Shown here: positions 42,820 through 54,597 of the stretch, piece after piece
Layout of the letters: each line of letters begins with the position of its first letter
How positions within the stretch are numbered: the first letter of the stretch is position 1
NCBI RefSeq assembly: GCF_002575655.3
Contig: NC_053036.3
Span: 160,928,627-160,992,626, forward strand
Source: Aegilops tauschii subsp. strangulata
Taxonomy: Eukaryota > Streptophyta > Magnoliopsida > Poales > Poaceae
DNA length: 64,000 nucleotides
Direction of reading: 5' to 3'
Notes under the pieces: generated by a model
What the model was told of the DNA's origin: nothing
What the model saw: the letters and a program-made list of their open reading frames with translations, nothing else
Database searches by the model: none
Position numbers and translations under genes: made by a program

Positions 42820-43244
42820 TGGCACGTAGTACACAATTTTAAACGATTGTTTTGATGGAGTGAAAAAGGAAAACTACCCCACTACGTATATATAGGCCGG
42901 AGCCTCCACGCTTGCTTGCTAGGGTTGCTCTATTCACACACTCTCATCCTCTCCAGATCTAAACAAGATAGGGGTGGTAACACTGTCTTTCTCCCTTCAA
43001 AAAACACTGTCTTTCTATCCTCACCGCTAGTTACAGATCCAGACGTAGCCCCCTTCGCCGGTGAAGGGGAGGAGGGGCAGTGTTTAGGCCGTCGTCGACA
43101 GCGAGGGAGGAGACCCACTGCCGGCCGCACCGTTATCTCTGGCCGAGGCCGGCGCGGAAGGTCCTCCGATCCCTTCGTCGTTGCCCTAGTGTGGGCGGAT
43201 CCGGCCTCCCGCCGCCCACCTATCCACATCCCGACGACCTTCAG
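42820..43244 (+). promoter_or_regulatory. block C: third TATA/first-exon-like block
   Basis: TACGTATATATAGGCCGGAG at about 42885 is followed by TAGGGTTGCTCTATTCACAC, a GC-rich stretch and the donor-like ACCTTCAG|GTATAT at 43244/43245. It is parallel to block A over about 400 bp. It contains a local duplication of AACACTGTCTTTCT (42979 and 43005). Confidence 0.4.
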
Positions 43245-45450
43245 GTATATTTTCCTTCGAAACCGCCTTAGCTCTACTTCCCCAGCTTGCTATGTCGCTG
43301 CATGTGCATCATTTTCTACCTCTCAGCCCCTCTGGATCGGATGGTCTATTTTTTTCTTCTATTGTTAGAGGTAAAGCTACTTCATGGAGTCGAATCTTGT
43401 ACTTGGTTCAATCAAGAAATAAAGTGGGGGTGGGGGAATTTAGTATGTAGTACATCGACTTGGTACAAATAGGAAGGAAAGGGGGTGAAAGTAGTACGGA
43501 CTGGTCATCCAACCGGTCTCTTGGTCGAAAAGGGAAATATAGGGGTAACGTTGTACACAGTGGTATGACCAGGACTAGATTTGCTATCCACACATAGGAG
43601 TTGGTGGCTAGAGTGAACAAAAATGGGACCAACCCAGATATGTTTCTTGGATGTTTGTTTCTCGGGGCAACAAACTATGAATCACCACTTTATGCCCCTG
43701 TTTAGGTACATGGTGCTGGACTACTAGTGCGCCCACTGTCCCATGCCCTTATACCAAATATTTAGCTGTTCTTAATCTAATGCCCCTGGTAAAAATGAAG
43801 CCATGCCACTGCTATAAGCCATGACAAGTTTAGCCAAATGTTTTTGCCTGTAATTGTTTGAGACTCTGACTGTTTCCTCTGTAGCTTTTTGTGCAAACAG
43901 GGATATCCATTTCACCTGGTTGCTGTTGTGACCTTTTGGTGCACTGCACAAAACTCTTCTTAAAAGAAGTGACTTTTGTGCTGTTTAACTAGAATATCAG
44001 AATGGAACAGTTGGTTCATTTTGGTGGAACTGCACAAAGGGAGATCTGTGTTCCAATCCTCATCATCCATATTGGCACCATAACCTTCCTTTAGGTAAGA
44101 ATGATATTTAATGCATGTGTTCATCTCTATTTTGCGACTGCCATGAGAAAATAATGCTATTTTTTACTAGTACACTTGTACTCCCTCACTAACAAAACCA
44201 ACTGAAATAGAAGGCCAATCATGTACTTGGTTTCACCAACTGGTGAGGAGAATGAGAAACAGAGCATGAAGAGGAAGAAGAAGAAGAGTAAATAGTGCCA
44301 AGGCGATCTTCTTGAAGCCAGAGGCCTCAGTCGAGGCCATTCAAGGGCTCCGACAACGACTACCTTACATGTGAGACGATCCTCCAGGGAGCCCTTCCAC
44401 TTCCGCTGTCTCACTTAATTAATTAGGAGTACTTAAGTACCACTAATTTATTGCTGCCTAATTTTCCTGTCGGAGTTAAACAAATCTTTAGTAGCACCCT
44501 ATGCTGAATCATGTACGTGTGTATGTTTGTCTATGGAGGTGAATCATGTGGTGGAGCAGGGAGGGAATGCTAACTTTACCCATTAAGATAATGAGGGTCC
44601 TTCTATTTGTTAGTGTATGTTTCATCAACTAGTCCCACTATTACAGTAATCTCACTCTCTCAATATATGTGCCAGCAGGGATGCTTGATTTTGGTGGAAC
44701 TGCACAAAAACTTTGGGTGCTTCATTGCCTCGATGGCTTCCTTCCTTTCCTGTTAGTCGCTAATCTCGGCTTGCATTCTTCCTTTGCTGTCAGTCGCTTG
44801 GCTTATCTCGGCTTCCAGTCAAAGGAAATAGTAATTGATATGCTACCTCACACAGGTTGGTACTGGTCTTTATCCCGATTATTGTTCTTTTCATATGTAT
44901 TGGTAATTTGGTATTGTGCTACTGTTTTCCGATTTCATAAAGGAGTAACTTGGAGCCTGAACTCGCAGGCAAATCATTACATTGGGTCATTTCAGTAGAA
45001 CTGCACAAAAAGATCAGATGGACAGGTACTTATGCTGCTGCTATGTACTCCAAAGTTCACTCAGACAAGCATCAATGTTGATAAGAAGAAGTGCCTATAT
45101 TCATTCGAGTATCAACCGGCGTCAACCAATTGTCAAACTCCAAGTATTAGGAGAGTGAACGCCAAAAATATTGCTTGGTGCATAGCCCAGAAAAACGTAG
45201 TCCAGTCTTTGGTCCCAATTTGTGCCTTTTGGTTACCGGCACATATGGTAGCGAACTGTATGGCATGGAGTCTAAAGATTCCAGACAAGTTGGTTGACGC
45301 GTATATTCATCTGGCACTTAATCAGTCTGCACGCCAGGGATGCTCCATTTCAGTTGAACTGCACAAAAAATTTGTGTGGTTCATTTTCTCAACCGCCTCC
45401 TTTCTCGTCCGCAATGTAGAATTTTGGCGAGCTATAGGACCAAGATGAGC
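43245..45450 (+). other. downstream part of block C: exon-like segments with recurring motif
   Basis: Acceptor-like AG sites precede GGATATCCATTTCACC (43901) and GGATGCTTG (44679), and a similar GGATGCTCC lies at 45338. Motif copies lie at 43934-43953, 44019-44038, 44689-44708, 44990-45009 and 45348-45367. An open frame at 45032-45448 contains one copy and is otherwise unrecognised. Exon-like pieces near 44679 and 45338 encode similar peptides around V-E-L-H-K-x-F-x-x-F-I. This may be a repeated-exon gene or a transposon repeat. Confidence 0.35.
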
Positions 45451-47024
45451 CAGTAAACTAGTTGGATGAAAGTAGTGGCCAAGTTGCTCAAACCACCCTC
45501 GGCACGAGGCCACTATTTGAGGATAAACCTACAAGCAAAGTTCAGATTGTCTGTGCTGCCTCTTATGTACTCGAAAGTTTACTCGTACAAGCATTAATTT
45601 TAGCAAGAAGTACCTCCGACTGAACACCATTTACCAGTCTGTACCCTAGGTAATTGAAGTTCGCCCATGGATCATATTGGCTGTGATCTCAATCATTTGG
45701 ATGCATAAACATACTGAACATGTGTATATCGGAAACTTTTTGTGAATTATCTATGAATATTGTTGTGTGATCTATCAATCATTTGGATCCATAGACATGC
45801 TGAATTTGTGTATATATGAATCTTTTGAGTTGTTGATAGTGAATGTTGGCTATGAATATGAACATGCCCTTTGAACCTGAGTTTGATACGAATGTTTACC
45901 TTTTCTGTTGTGCTTGTGTGTGAACTTGTTAGTATTCCTACTGTGGGGTATGTGACATGTGGATGTCAACGGCACACCTTCTTCCGAGAAGAATTGCACC
46001 TGCTTTGTTAGGGTAGCAACGACGCATCAGCTCTTTTTAATCTTTTTGCTATGTTTTGCCCCCTCCCCCGCTCAACCACTTCCGTAATGTTTTCGGCCTC
46101 AAAACAAACATAGTACTGCGTTGTTTTTGGGGCTTGATGAAAAATCAAGTGCTGGTTTCTGTAGGTTGGCCCGCCCAGCAAATGGGCTACTGGTCCACCA
46201 CGGACTGGGAGGCTAAAAATACAAGTTGTATGGTGCAGAGGCAAGTAAAAAAACACCATCGAGAGCCATCCACTGAAGAAGAAAAAATCGCTCCTGATGT
46301 GCTTCTTCAGTCATGCCGCCGGCCCCCTCTTTAATCCAGTTCGCTCGGGGATCTGGTATCATTTTTTCTAGAGGGCGAACAAGTATCAGCTAGGCCTAGG
46401 TTTTGTATTTTAACATGCGTAGCCCACGACATACGGTGACAGTGGTTTCAACTTATTTTTTGAGGTCCATACCGGCCTATGGGCTTTTTCTTAAAGATCG
46501 GCAACCCAATGTATTTTTTAACCACATTATATATATTTATATTATTACTATTATCGTATATTTTATAGAGTCTTATATATACATTATAAAAACATCCCAC
46601 GTGTTATTAACTTATAAAAGTAAATGTTTAATAGAAGTTGGCAAGGAAAATCCTGGTTGTTTTTGACTCACAGGCAAGGAAAATCCTGGTGATTGCGTAC
46701 AAAAGCTTGCGAAGATTTTAAGGACCAATGTAATAATAACGCGCTCATTTTTATTTTGAGCAATAACTCGTTAATTTGTTAATTATGTATATAAAAAATG
46801 TGCCTCTCCGGTTTATTTTTTGATATTAATTGCTCCTTCTAACATAACATTATATATATAACGAGCCCAGATAATTCGTGTATTTGAAGGAAGTGCAAAT
46901 GGGCTGGGATTTCTTAGATAATATAAATGGGCCGCGTTGACGCGAAATTATTTGTTCGCGCAGCCCAACAAATGGACTGTACATTCTAGAAAACATGGGT
47001 TAAATATCTGCCACATTTTTGCAG
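45451..47024. other. unassigned AT-rich interior of CACTA copy 2
   Basis: A duplicated AATCATTTGGAT..CATA..CATACTGAA-type sentence lies at about 45691-45720 and 45777-45806. An AT-rich stretch at 46520-46620 has ATATAT runs. CAAGGAAAATCCTGG occurs twice (46642 and 46675). No gene is recognised. Confidence 0.4.
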
Positions 47025-47363
47025 GTTGACATGTGGGCCAATAGGTCGAAGCCTACACAGGGCATTGTCAACTTGGTCGGCATGCACCTTCAATCTCTCG
47101 TATTCTTCCTCCAGCGTCGCCGGGACAGCCTGGTCCGGCCTCCAGCGGCTAGCGGCTCTGCTTAGCACGCATCGCTGCGTAGCGCTACCCCACCGCCGGC
47201 CAAGCTATCCCTCCACCCCTCCACACCTCATGTTATTCTCCACTGACTGCAGCCCCACGCCGCACCAGAACTAGTTATAACCCTTCTCCTCCACTCAATC
47301 TGCGACTCCACTCCCGCGTCTTCCCATCTCCGAGTCGTTCCCGTCCGGGGCCTCGCCGTCGTC
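47025..47363. repeat. macro-tandem unit U1, left part
   Basis: GACATGTGGGCC..AGGGC.TTGTCAACTT begins the unit, followed by CTTCCTCCAGC and the CTCCACTC...CCCATCTCCG stretch ending CCTCGCCGTCGTC. The same order recurs at 54598 and 55335. It is interrupted at 47363 by the LTR element and continues at 54335. Confidence 0.7.
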
Positions 47364-48946
47364 TGATACGTCTGCAACATATCTATATTTTTTGATTGTT
47401 CCATGCTATATTATATTCTGTTTTGGATTTTTAATGGGCTTTATTATACACTTTTATATTATTTTTGGGACTAACCTATTAACCGGAGGCCCAGCCCAAA
47501 TTGCTGTTTTTTTGCCTATTTCAGTGTTTCGCAGAAAAAGAATATCAAACGGAGTCCAAACGGAATGAAACCTTCGGGAACGTGATTTTCGGAACAAATG
47601 TGATCCAGAGGACTTGGAGTCTACGTCAAGAAAGCAACGAGCAGAGCACGAGGCAAGGGGGCGTGCCTCCCCCCAGGCGCGCCCTCCACCCTCGTGGGGC
47701 CCATGTTGCTCCACCGACGTACTTCTTCCTCCTATATATACCTACGTACCCCCAAACCATCAGAGGCATCCACGAAAACCTAATTCCACCACCGCAACCT
47801 TCTATACCCGTGAGATCCCATCTTGGGGCCTTTTCCGGCGTCCTGCCGGAGGGGGCATTGATCACGGAGGGCTTCTACATCAATACCATAGCCTCTCCGA
47901 TGATGTGTGAGTAGTTTACCTCAGACCTTCGGGTCCATAGTTATTAGCTAGATGGCTTCTTCTCTCTCTTTGGATCTCAATACAAAGTTCTCCACTATTC
48001 TCGTGGAGATCTATTCGATGTAATCTTCTTTTGCGGTGTGTTTGTCGGGACCGATGAATTGTGGGTTTATGATCAAGTTTATCTATGAACAATACTTGAA
48101 TCTTCTCTGAATTCTTTTATGTATGATAGGTTATCTTTGCAAGTCTCTTCGAATTATCAGTTTGGTTTGGCCTACTAGATTGATCTTTCTTGCAATGGGA
48201 GAAGTGCTTAGCTTTGGGTTCAATCTTGCGGTGCTCGATCCCAGTGACAGTAAGGGAAACGACACGTATTGTATTGTTGCCATCGAGGATAACAAGATGG
48301 GGTTTATACCATATTGCATGAGTTTATCCCTCTACATCATGTCATCTTGCTTAAAGCATTACTCTGTTCTTATGAACTTAATACTCTAGATGCATGCTGG
48401 ATAGCGGTCGATGTGTGGAGTAATAGTAGTAGATGCAGGCAGGAGTCGGTCTACTTGTCACGGACGTGATGCCTATATACATGATCATACCTAGATATTC
48501 TCATAACTATGCTCAATTCTATCAATTGCTCGACAGTAATTTGTTCACCCACCGTAATACTTATGCTCTTGAGAGAAGCCACTAGTGAAACCTATGGCCC
48601 CCGGTTCTATTCTCCATCATATTAATCTTCCAACACTTAGCTATTTCCATTGCCTTTTATTTCACTTTGCATCTTTATTTCTTTTTATCACAAAAATACG
48701 AAAAATATTATCTTATCATATCTATCAGATCTCACTCTCGTAAGTGACTGTGAAGGGATTGACAACCCCTTTATCGCATTGGTTGCGAGGTTCTTATTTG
48801 TTTGTGTAGGTGCGAGGGACTTGAGCGTGGTCTCCTACTGGATTGATACCTTGGTTCTCAAAACTGGGGGGAAATACTTACGCTACTTTACTGCATCAGC
48901 CTTTCCTCTTCAAGGGAAAAACCAACGCAGTGCTCAAGAGGTAGCA
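47364..48946 (+). repeat. 5' LTR, 1,583 bp
   Basis: Starts TGATACGTCTGCAACATATC and ends AAGAGGTAGCA. A TATATATA box lies at 47733-47740. It is nearly identical to 52752-54334. Confidence 0.92.
47733..47740 (+). promoter_or_regulatory. TATA box in the 5' LTR
   Basis: TATATATA with a C-rich flank, 370 bp into the LTR. The equivalent box in the 3' LTR is at 53123-53130. Confidence 0.6.
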
Positions 48947-48957
48947 AGAAGGATTTC

Positions 48958-48975
48958 TGGCGTCGTTGCCGGGGA
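48958..48975 (+). other. primer-binding site (tRNA-Asp type)
   Basis: TGGCGTCGTTGCCGGGGA lies 11 bases after the 5' LTR. It has one substitution from the usual TGGCGCCGTTGCCGGGGA. Confidence 0.85.
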
Positions 48976-49136
48976 GTCTACGCAAAATTCAACATACCAA
49001 GTACCCATCACAAACCCTTATCCCTCGCATTACATTATTTGCCATTTGCCTCTCGTTTTCCTCTCCCCCACTTCATCCTTGCCGTTTTATTCGCCCTCTC
49101 TTTTCCGTTTGCCTCTTTTTCGCTTGCTTCGTTGTT

Positions 49137-49949
49137 ATGGCTAGTCCTTTATCTACTCCCTTATCTCCCAAGAATGAAGTTCTTAATTTTAAACAAAGGG
49201 AGGGAGAAAATGTAAAAGATGCTTGGTACAGAATTTGCAATGCGCAAAATAGATCTACTTGGAAGCAATCTACTTCCGTTCTTCTTTGCAATTTTTATGT
49301 AGGCATCACTCCTTGGAATAGATACATTCTTGATACCATTACCGGAGGAAATTTCTTGGGTAGTCTTACTTTTGATTCTTATAATGCTATGATAGATTTG
49401 TTTGGCCCACCACCTCTTTTGGTTAATGGAACTATGTTAACTTTGGAGCATGTGATGCAAAGACTTGAAATTATTGAAAATAAAGTTGCTACCGTAGAGT
49501 TAATCAAAAATTTGGTTAAAAAGATCCACAACCAAATTACCCAATATGTATCTAAGGTAGGAGCCACTTTGAAATTTTTTAAAGAAAAGGAACCCATGGT
49601 TAATGAAAGAATAAATCAAGACTCTACTATAATCGATAAACTTGAGGGTATCATTACCAACTTGGGGACCGCCTTTTCTTCCATTAAGAACACTTCAAAT
49701 CCTCCTACCAAAATTGCCAAGCTTATGTATGTTCCTAAAAATAAAGGTGAATCCTCTAATAAGGAAACTGCGGATCTCAAATCAATAAGTGTTCATCCCA
49801 ATCTTTTTGCTATCATTAAGGAACCATTTGCTACAAATGATTTTTTCGATTTCGTGCCTAGAAGTTTGATAATTAATAGAAAGAAAGAAACTCCTAAGGG
49901 TTATAGGTGTCTTATTGAAGAATTGCCTACCAAAGATGGCAATACCTAG
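49137..49949 (+). CDS. gag-like protein of the non-autonomous LTR element, intact
   Basis: It has 270 residues from ATG 49137-49139 (context GTTATGGCT), chosen because it starts the protein-like stretch; the frame is open upstream to 48966. It begins M-A-S-P-L-S-T-P-L and continues with G-E-N-V-K-D-A-W-Y-R-I, which resembles the Retrotrans_gag core, then a W-K-Q-S-T-S-V-L-L-C-N-F-Y-V-G-I-T-P-W helix pair. The middle (E-I-I-E-N-K-V to V-N-E-R-I-N-Q-D) is coiled-coil-like. No zinc knuckle is visible. The protein may assemble particles that package this element's RNA using pol from relatives. Its intactness, with no pol, is notable. Confidence 0.75.
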   Translation: MASPLSTPLSPKNEVLNFKQREGENVKDAWYRICNAQNRSTWKQSTSVLLCNFYVGITPWNRYILDTITGGNFLGSLTFDSYNAMIDLFGPPPLLVNGTMLTLEHVMQRLEIIENKVATVELIKNLVKKIHNQITQYVSKVGATLKFFKEKEPMVNERINQDSTIIDKLEGIITNLGTAFSSIKNTSNPPTKIAKLMYVPKNKGESSNKETADLKSISVHPNLFAIIKEPFATNDFFDFVPRSLIINRKKETPKGYRCLIEELPTKDGNT

Positions 49950-52734
49950 ATCTATCCTTGCTTTTATGCCCAGCTAGGGGCGTTAAACGATAGCGCTTGT
50001 TGGGAGGCAACCCAATTTTAGTTTTAGTTTTTTTCTTTTTGCTTCTGTTTAGGAATAAATATTTGATCTAGCCTCTGGTTAGATTTTTTTATGTTTAATT
50101 AGTGTTTGTGCCAAGTTAAACCTATAGGATCTTCTTGGATGATAGTTATTTGATCTTGCTTAAAATTCCAGAAACTTTCTGTTCACAAAAACAATTGTTA
50201 AAAATAACCAGAACGTGATAAAATATTGATTCCAATTGCAGCAGATCAATAAACAAATTTTCTAGGTCGTCCTATTTTGGTATAAGTTTTTGAGTTCCAG
50301 AAGTTTGCGTTAGTTACAGATTACTACAGACTGTTCTGTTTTTGACAGATTCTGTTTTTTGTGTGTTGTTTGCTCATTTTGATGAATCTATGGCTAGTAA
50401 AATAGTTTACAAACCATAGAGAAGTTGGAATACAGTAGGTTTAACACCAATATAAATAAAGAATGAGTTTATTACAGTACCTTGAAGTGGTGTTTTCTTT
50501 TCTTTCGCTAACAGAGCTCACGAGATTTTCTGTTAAGTTTTGTGTTGTGAAGTTTTCAAGTTTTGGGTAAAGATTTGATGGAGTATGGAACAAGTAGTGG
50601 CAAGAGCCTAAGCTTGGGGATGCCCATGGAACCCCAAGATAATCTAAGGACACCTAAAAGCCAAAGCTTGGGGATGCCCCGGAAGGCATCCCCTCTTTCG
50701 TCCTCATCCATCGGTAAATTTAGTTGGAGCTATATTTTTATTCACCACATCATATGTGTTTTGCTTGGAGCGTCTTGTATGATTTGAGTCTTTATTTGTT
50801 AGTTTGCCACAATCATCCTTGCTGTACACACCTTTTGAGAGACACACTTGATTCAGAATTTGTTAGAATACTCTATGTGCTTCACTTATATCTTTTGAGC
50901 TATATAGTTTTTGCTCTAGTGCTTCACTTATATCTTTTAGAGCACGGTGGTGGATTTGTTTTATAGAAACTATTGTTCTCTCATGCTTCACTAATATTAT
51001 TTTGAGACTCCTACAAAACAGCGTGGTAATTTGCTTTAATTGTGATAGGCATTCAAGGTTAGTAAAAAATTTCTTATGAGTGTGTTGAATACTATGAGAA
51101 GTTTGATACTTGATAATTGTTTTGAGATATGAAGATGGTAATATTAGAGTCATGCTAGTTGAGTAGTTTTGAATTTGAGAAATACTTGTGTTAAAGTTTG
51201 TGATTCCCGTAGCATGCACGTATGGTGAACCGTTATGTGATGAAGTCGGAGCATGATTTATTTATTGATTGTCTTCCTTATGAGTGGCGGTCGGGGAAGA
51301 GTGATGGTCTTTTCCTACCAATCTATCCACCTAGGAGCATGCACGTAATACTTTGTTTCAATAACTAATAGATTTTTGCAACAAGTATATGAGTTCTTTA
51401 TGACTAATGTTGAGTCCATGGAATATACACACTCTTATCCTTCCACCATTGCTAGCCTCTCTAATACCGCACACTTTTCGCCGGTATCATAAACCCACCA
51501 TATACCTTCCTCAAAACATCCACCATACCTACCTATCATGGTATTTCCATAGCCATTTCGAGATATATTGCCATGCAACTTACCACCGTTCCGTTTGCTA
51601 TGGCACGCTCCATCATTGTCATATTGCTTTGCATGATCATGTAGTTGACATTGTATTTGTGGCAAAGCCACCGTTCATAATTCTTTCATACATGTCACTC
51701 TTGATTCATTGCATATCCCGGTATTCCGCCGGAGGCATTCACATAGAGTCATATTGTTGTTCTAAGTATTGAGTTGTAATTATTGAGTTGTAAGAAAATA
51801 AAAGTGTGATGATCATCATTATTAGAGCATTGTCCCAAGTGAGGAAAGGATGATGGAGACTATGATTCCCCCATAAGTCGGGATGAGACTCCGGACTAAA
51901 TAAAAAAAAGGGGAGAAAGGCCATAAAAAAGGGAGAAAGGCCAAAGAAAAAAAAATGAGAGAAAAAGAGAGAAGGGACAATGCTAATATCCTTTTACCAC
52001 ACTTGTGCTTCAAAGTAGCACCATGATCTTCATGATAGAGAGTCTCTTATGTTGTCACTTTCATATACTAGTGGGAAATTTTCATTATAGAACTTGGCTT
52101 GTATATTCCAATGATGGGCTTCCTCAAAATGCCCTAGGTCTTCGTGAGCAAGCGAGTTGGATGCACACCCACTTAGTTTCTTTTGTTGAGCTTTCATATA
52201 CTTATAGCTCTAGTGCATCCGTTGCATGGCAATCCCTACTCACTCACGTTGATATCTATTGATGGGCATCTCCATAGCCCATTGATACGCCTAGTTGATG
52301 TGAGACTATCTTCTCCCTTTTTGTCTTCTCCACAACCACCATTCTATTCCACATATAGTGCTATGTCCATGGCTCACGCTCATGTATTGCGTGAAGATTG
52401 AAAAATTTTGAGAACACAAAAAGTATGAAACAATTGCTTGGCTTGTCATCGGGGTTGTGCATGATTAAATACTTTATGTGATGAAGATAGAGCATAGCCA
52501 GACTATATGATTTTGTAGGGATAACTTTCTTTGGCCATGTTATTTTGAGAAGACATAATTGCTTAGTTAGTATGCTTGAAGTATTATTATGTCAATATTA
52601 AACTTTTGTCTTGAATCTTTCGGATCTGAACATTCATACCACAATTAAGAGAATTACATTGAAAATTATGCCAAGTAGCATTCCACATCAAAAATTCTAT
52701 TTTTATCATTTACTTACTCAAGGAGGAGCAGGAA
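49950..52734 (+). other. non-coding interior of the gag-only element
   Basis: This is 2.8 kb without a credible ORF. Polypurine-like AAGCTTGGGGATGCC words occur at about 50609 and 50655, duplicating the true tract before the 3' LTR. A local tandem duplication of GTGCTTCACTTATATCTTTT lies at about 50877-50939. An AGGGGAGAAAGGCC-type purine-rich pair lies near 51909-51945. Confidence 0.6.
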
Positions 52735-52751
52735 TTAAGCTTGGGGATGCT
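52735..52751 (+). other. polypurine tract region of the gag-only element
   Basis: TTAAGCTTGGGGATGCT immediately precedes the 3' LTR. It is the same word as the two internal copies near 50609 and 50655. Confidence 0.7.
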
Positions 52752-54334
52752 TGATACGTCTCCAACTTATCTATAATTTTTTATTGTTCCATGCTATATT
52801 AATATTCTGTTTTGGATGTTTAATGGGCTTTATTATACAATTTTATATTATTTTTGGGACTAACCTATTAACCGGAGGCCCAACCCAAATTGCTGTTTTT
52901 TGCCAATTTCAGTGTTTCGCAGAAAAAGAATATCAAACGGAGTCCAAACGGAATGAAACCTTCGGGAACGTGATTTTCGGAACAAACATGATCCAGAGGA
53001 CTTGGAGTCTACATCAAGAAAACAACAAGGAGAGCACGAGGCAGGGGGCGCGCCTAGCCCCCCCAAGCGCGCCCTCCACCCTCGTGGCGCCCACGTTGCT
53101 CCACCGACGTACTTCTTCCTCCTATATATACCTACGTACCCCCAAACCATAAGAGGCATCCACGAAAACCTAATTCCACCGCCGCAACCTTCTGTACCCG
53201 TGAGATCCCATCTTGGGGCCTTTTCCGACATCCTGCCGGAGGGGGCATTGATTACGGAGGGCTTCTACATCAACACCATAGCTCTCCGATGATGTGTGAG
53301 TAGTTTACCTCAGACCTTTGGGTCCATAGTTATTAGCTAGATGGCTTCTTCTCTCTCTTTGGATCTCAATACAAAGTTCTCCATGATTCTCGTGGAGATC
53401 TATTCGATGTAATCTTATTTTGCGGTGTGTTTGTCGGGACCGATGAATTGTGGGTTTATGATCAAGTTTATCTATGAACAATATTTGAATCTTCTCTGAA
53501 TTCTTTTATGTATGATTGGTTATCTTTGCAAGTCTCTTCGAATTATCAGTTTGTTTTGGCCTACTAGATTGATCTTTCTTGCAATGGGAGAAGTGCTTAG
53601 CTTTGGGTTCAATCTTGCGGTGCTCGATCCCAGTGACAGTAAGGGAAACGACACGTATTGTATTGTTGCCATCGAGGATAACAAGATGGGGTTTATATCA
53701 TATTGCATGAGTTTATCCCTCTACATCATGTCATCTTGCTTAAAGCGTTACTCTATTCTTATGAACTTAATACTCTAGATGCATGCTGGATAGCGGTCGA
53801 TGTGTGGAGTAATAGTAGTAGATGCAGGCAGGAGTCGGTCTACTTGTCACGGACGTGATGCCTATATACATGATCGTACCTAGATATTCTCATAACTATG
53901 CTCAATTCTATCAATTGCTCGACAGTAATTTGTTCACCCACCATAATACTTATGCTCTTGAGAGAAGCCACTAGTGAAACCTATGGCCCCCGGGTCTATT
54001 CTCCATCATATTAATCTTCCAACACTTAGCTATTTCCATTGCCTTTTATTTTACTTTGCATCTTTATTTCTCTTTATCATAAAAATACCAAAACTATTAT
54101 CTTATCATATCTACCAGATCTCACTCTCGTAAGTGACCGTGAAGGGATTGACAACCCCTTTATCGCGTTGGTTGCGAGGTTCTTATTTGTTTGTGTAGGT
54201 GCGAGGGACTTGAGCGTGGTCTCCTACTGGATTGATACCTTGGTTCTCAAAACTGAGGGAAATACTTATGCTACTTTACTGCATCACCATGTCCTCTTCA
54301 AGGGAAAAACCAACCGAGTGCTCAAGAGGTAGCA
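52752..54334 (+). repeat. 3' LTR, 1,583 bp
   Basis: Starts TGATACGTCTCCAACTTATC and ends AAGAGGTAGCA, the same length as the 5' LTR. TATATATA is at 53123-53130. Confidence 0.92.
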
Positions 54335-54597
54335 TCATCCATCGCCTCGCTGCGCTCGGTGCGGCGTGGTCAACAAACAAGTGTCATCGGAAGAGGACTG
54401 TACGTGGAGAGCCTGACGGCTCGACCCACGAGCTCCATGGTCGCACGCAAGGAAAGTTTCTCCTTATTAAGCTGAAAAAAAATTCCTGCACCTGACAGCT
54501 GGGACCCACTGGCTGTATCTTCGCACGGAAGGAAGTGCCTCCTTGTTATGCGAAAAAAATTATTCCTCCCGTTGACAGCTGAGACTCATCAGGTTTG
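54335..54597. repeat. macro-tandem unit U1, right part
   Basis: Continues U1 after the LTR element: CGGCGTGGTCAAC..CATCGGAAGAGGACTGTACG, then CTGACAGCTGGGACCCACTG with the GCGAAAAAAAT stretch. Confidence 0.65.

Larger units (their letters stand above)
47364..54334 (+). mobile_element. complete non-autonomous Athila-type LTR retrotransposon (gag-only), 6,971 bp
   Basis: It has two LTRs of equal length (1,583 bp each), a primer-binding site of tRNA-Asp type directly after the 5' LTR, one intact gag-like ORF, a long non-coding interior and a polypurine tract. The 5-bp TSD is TCGTC at 47359-47363 and TCATC at 54335-54339 (one mismatch). No protease, RT or integrase frame exists. About seven differences occur in the first ~110 bases of the two LTRs, so it is not very recent. 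It splits macro-tandem unit U1. Confidence 0.92.

Noticed and set aside
44157..44414. Possible membrane protein on the - strand with a Phe/Leu-rich segment
   Set aside because: The hydrophobic run comes from a GAAGAAGAAG microsatellite read on the other strand.
48123..48389. Paired open frames in the two LTRs (also 53512-53778)
   Set aside because: They lie in LTR sequence, are duplicated only because LTRs are duplicated, and resemble no protein.
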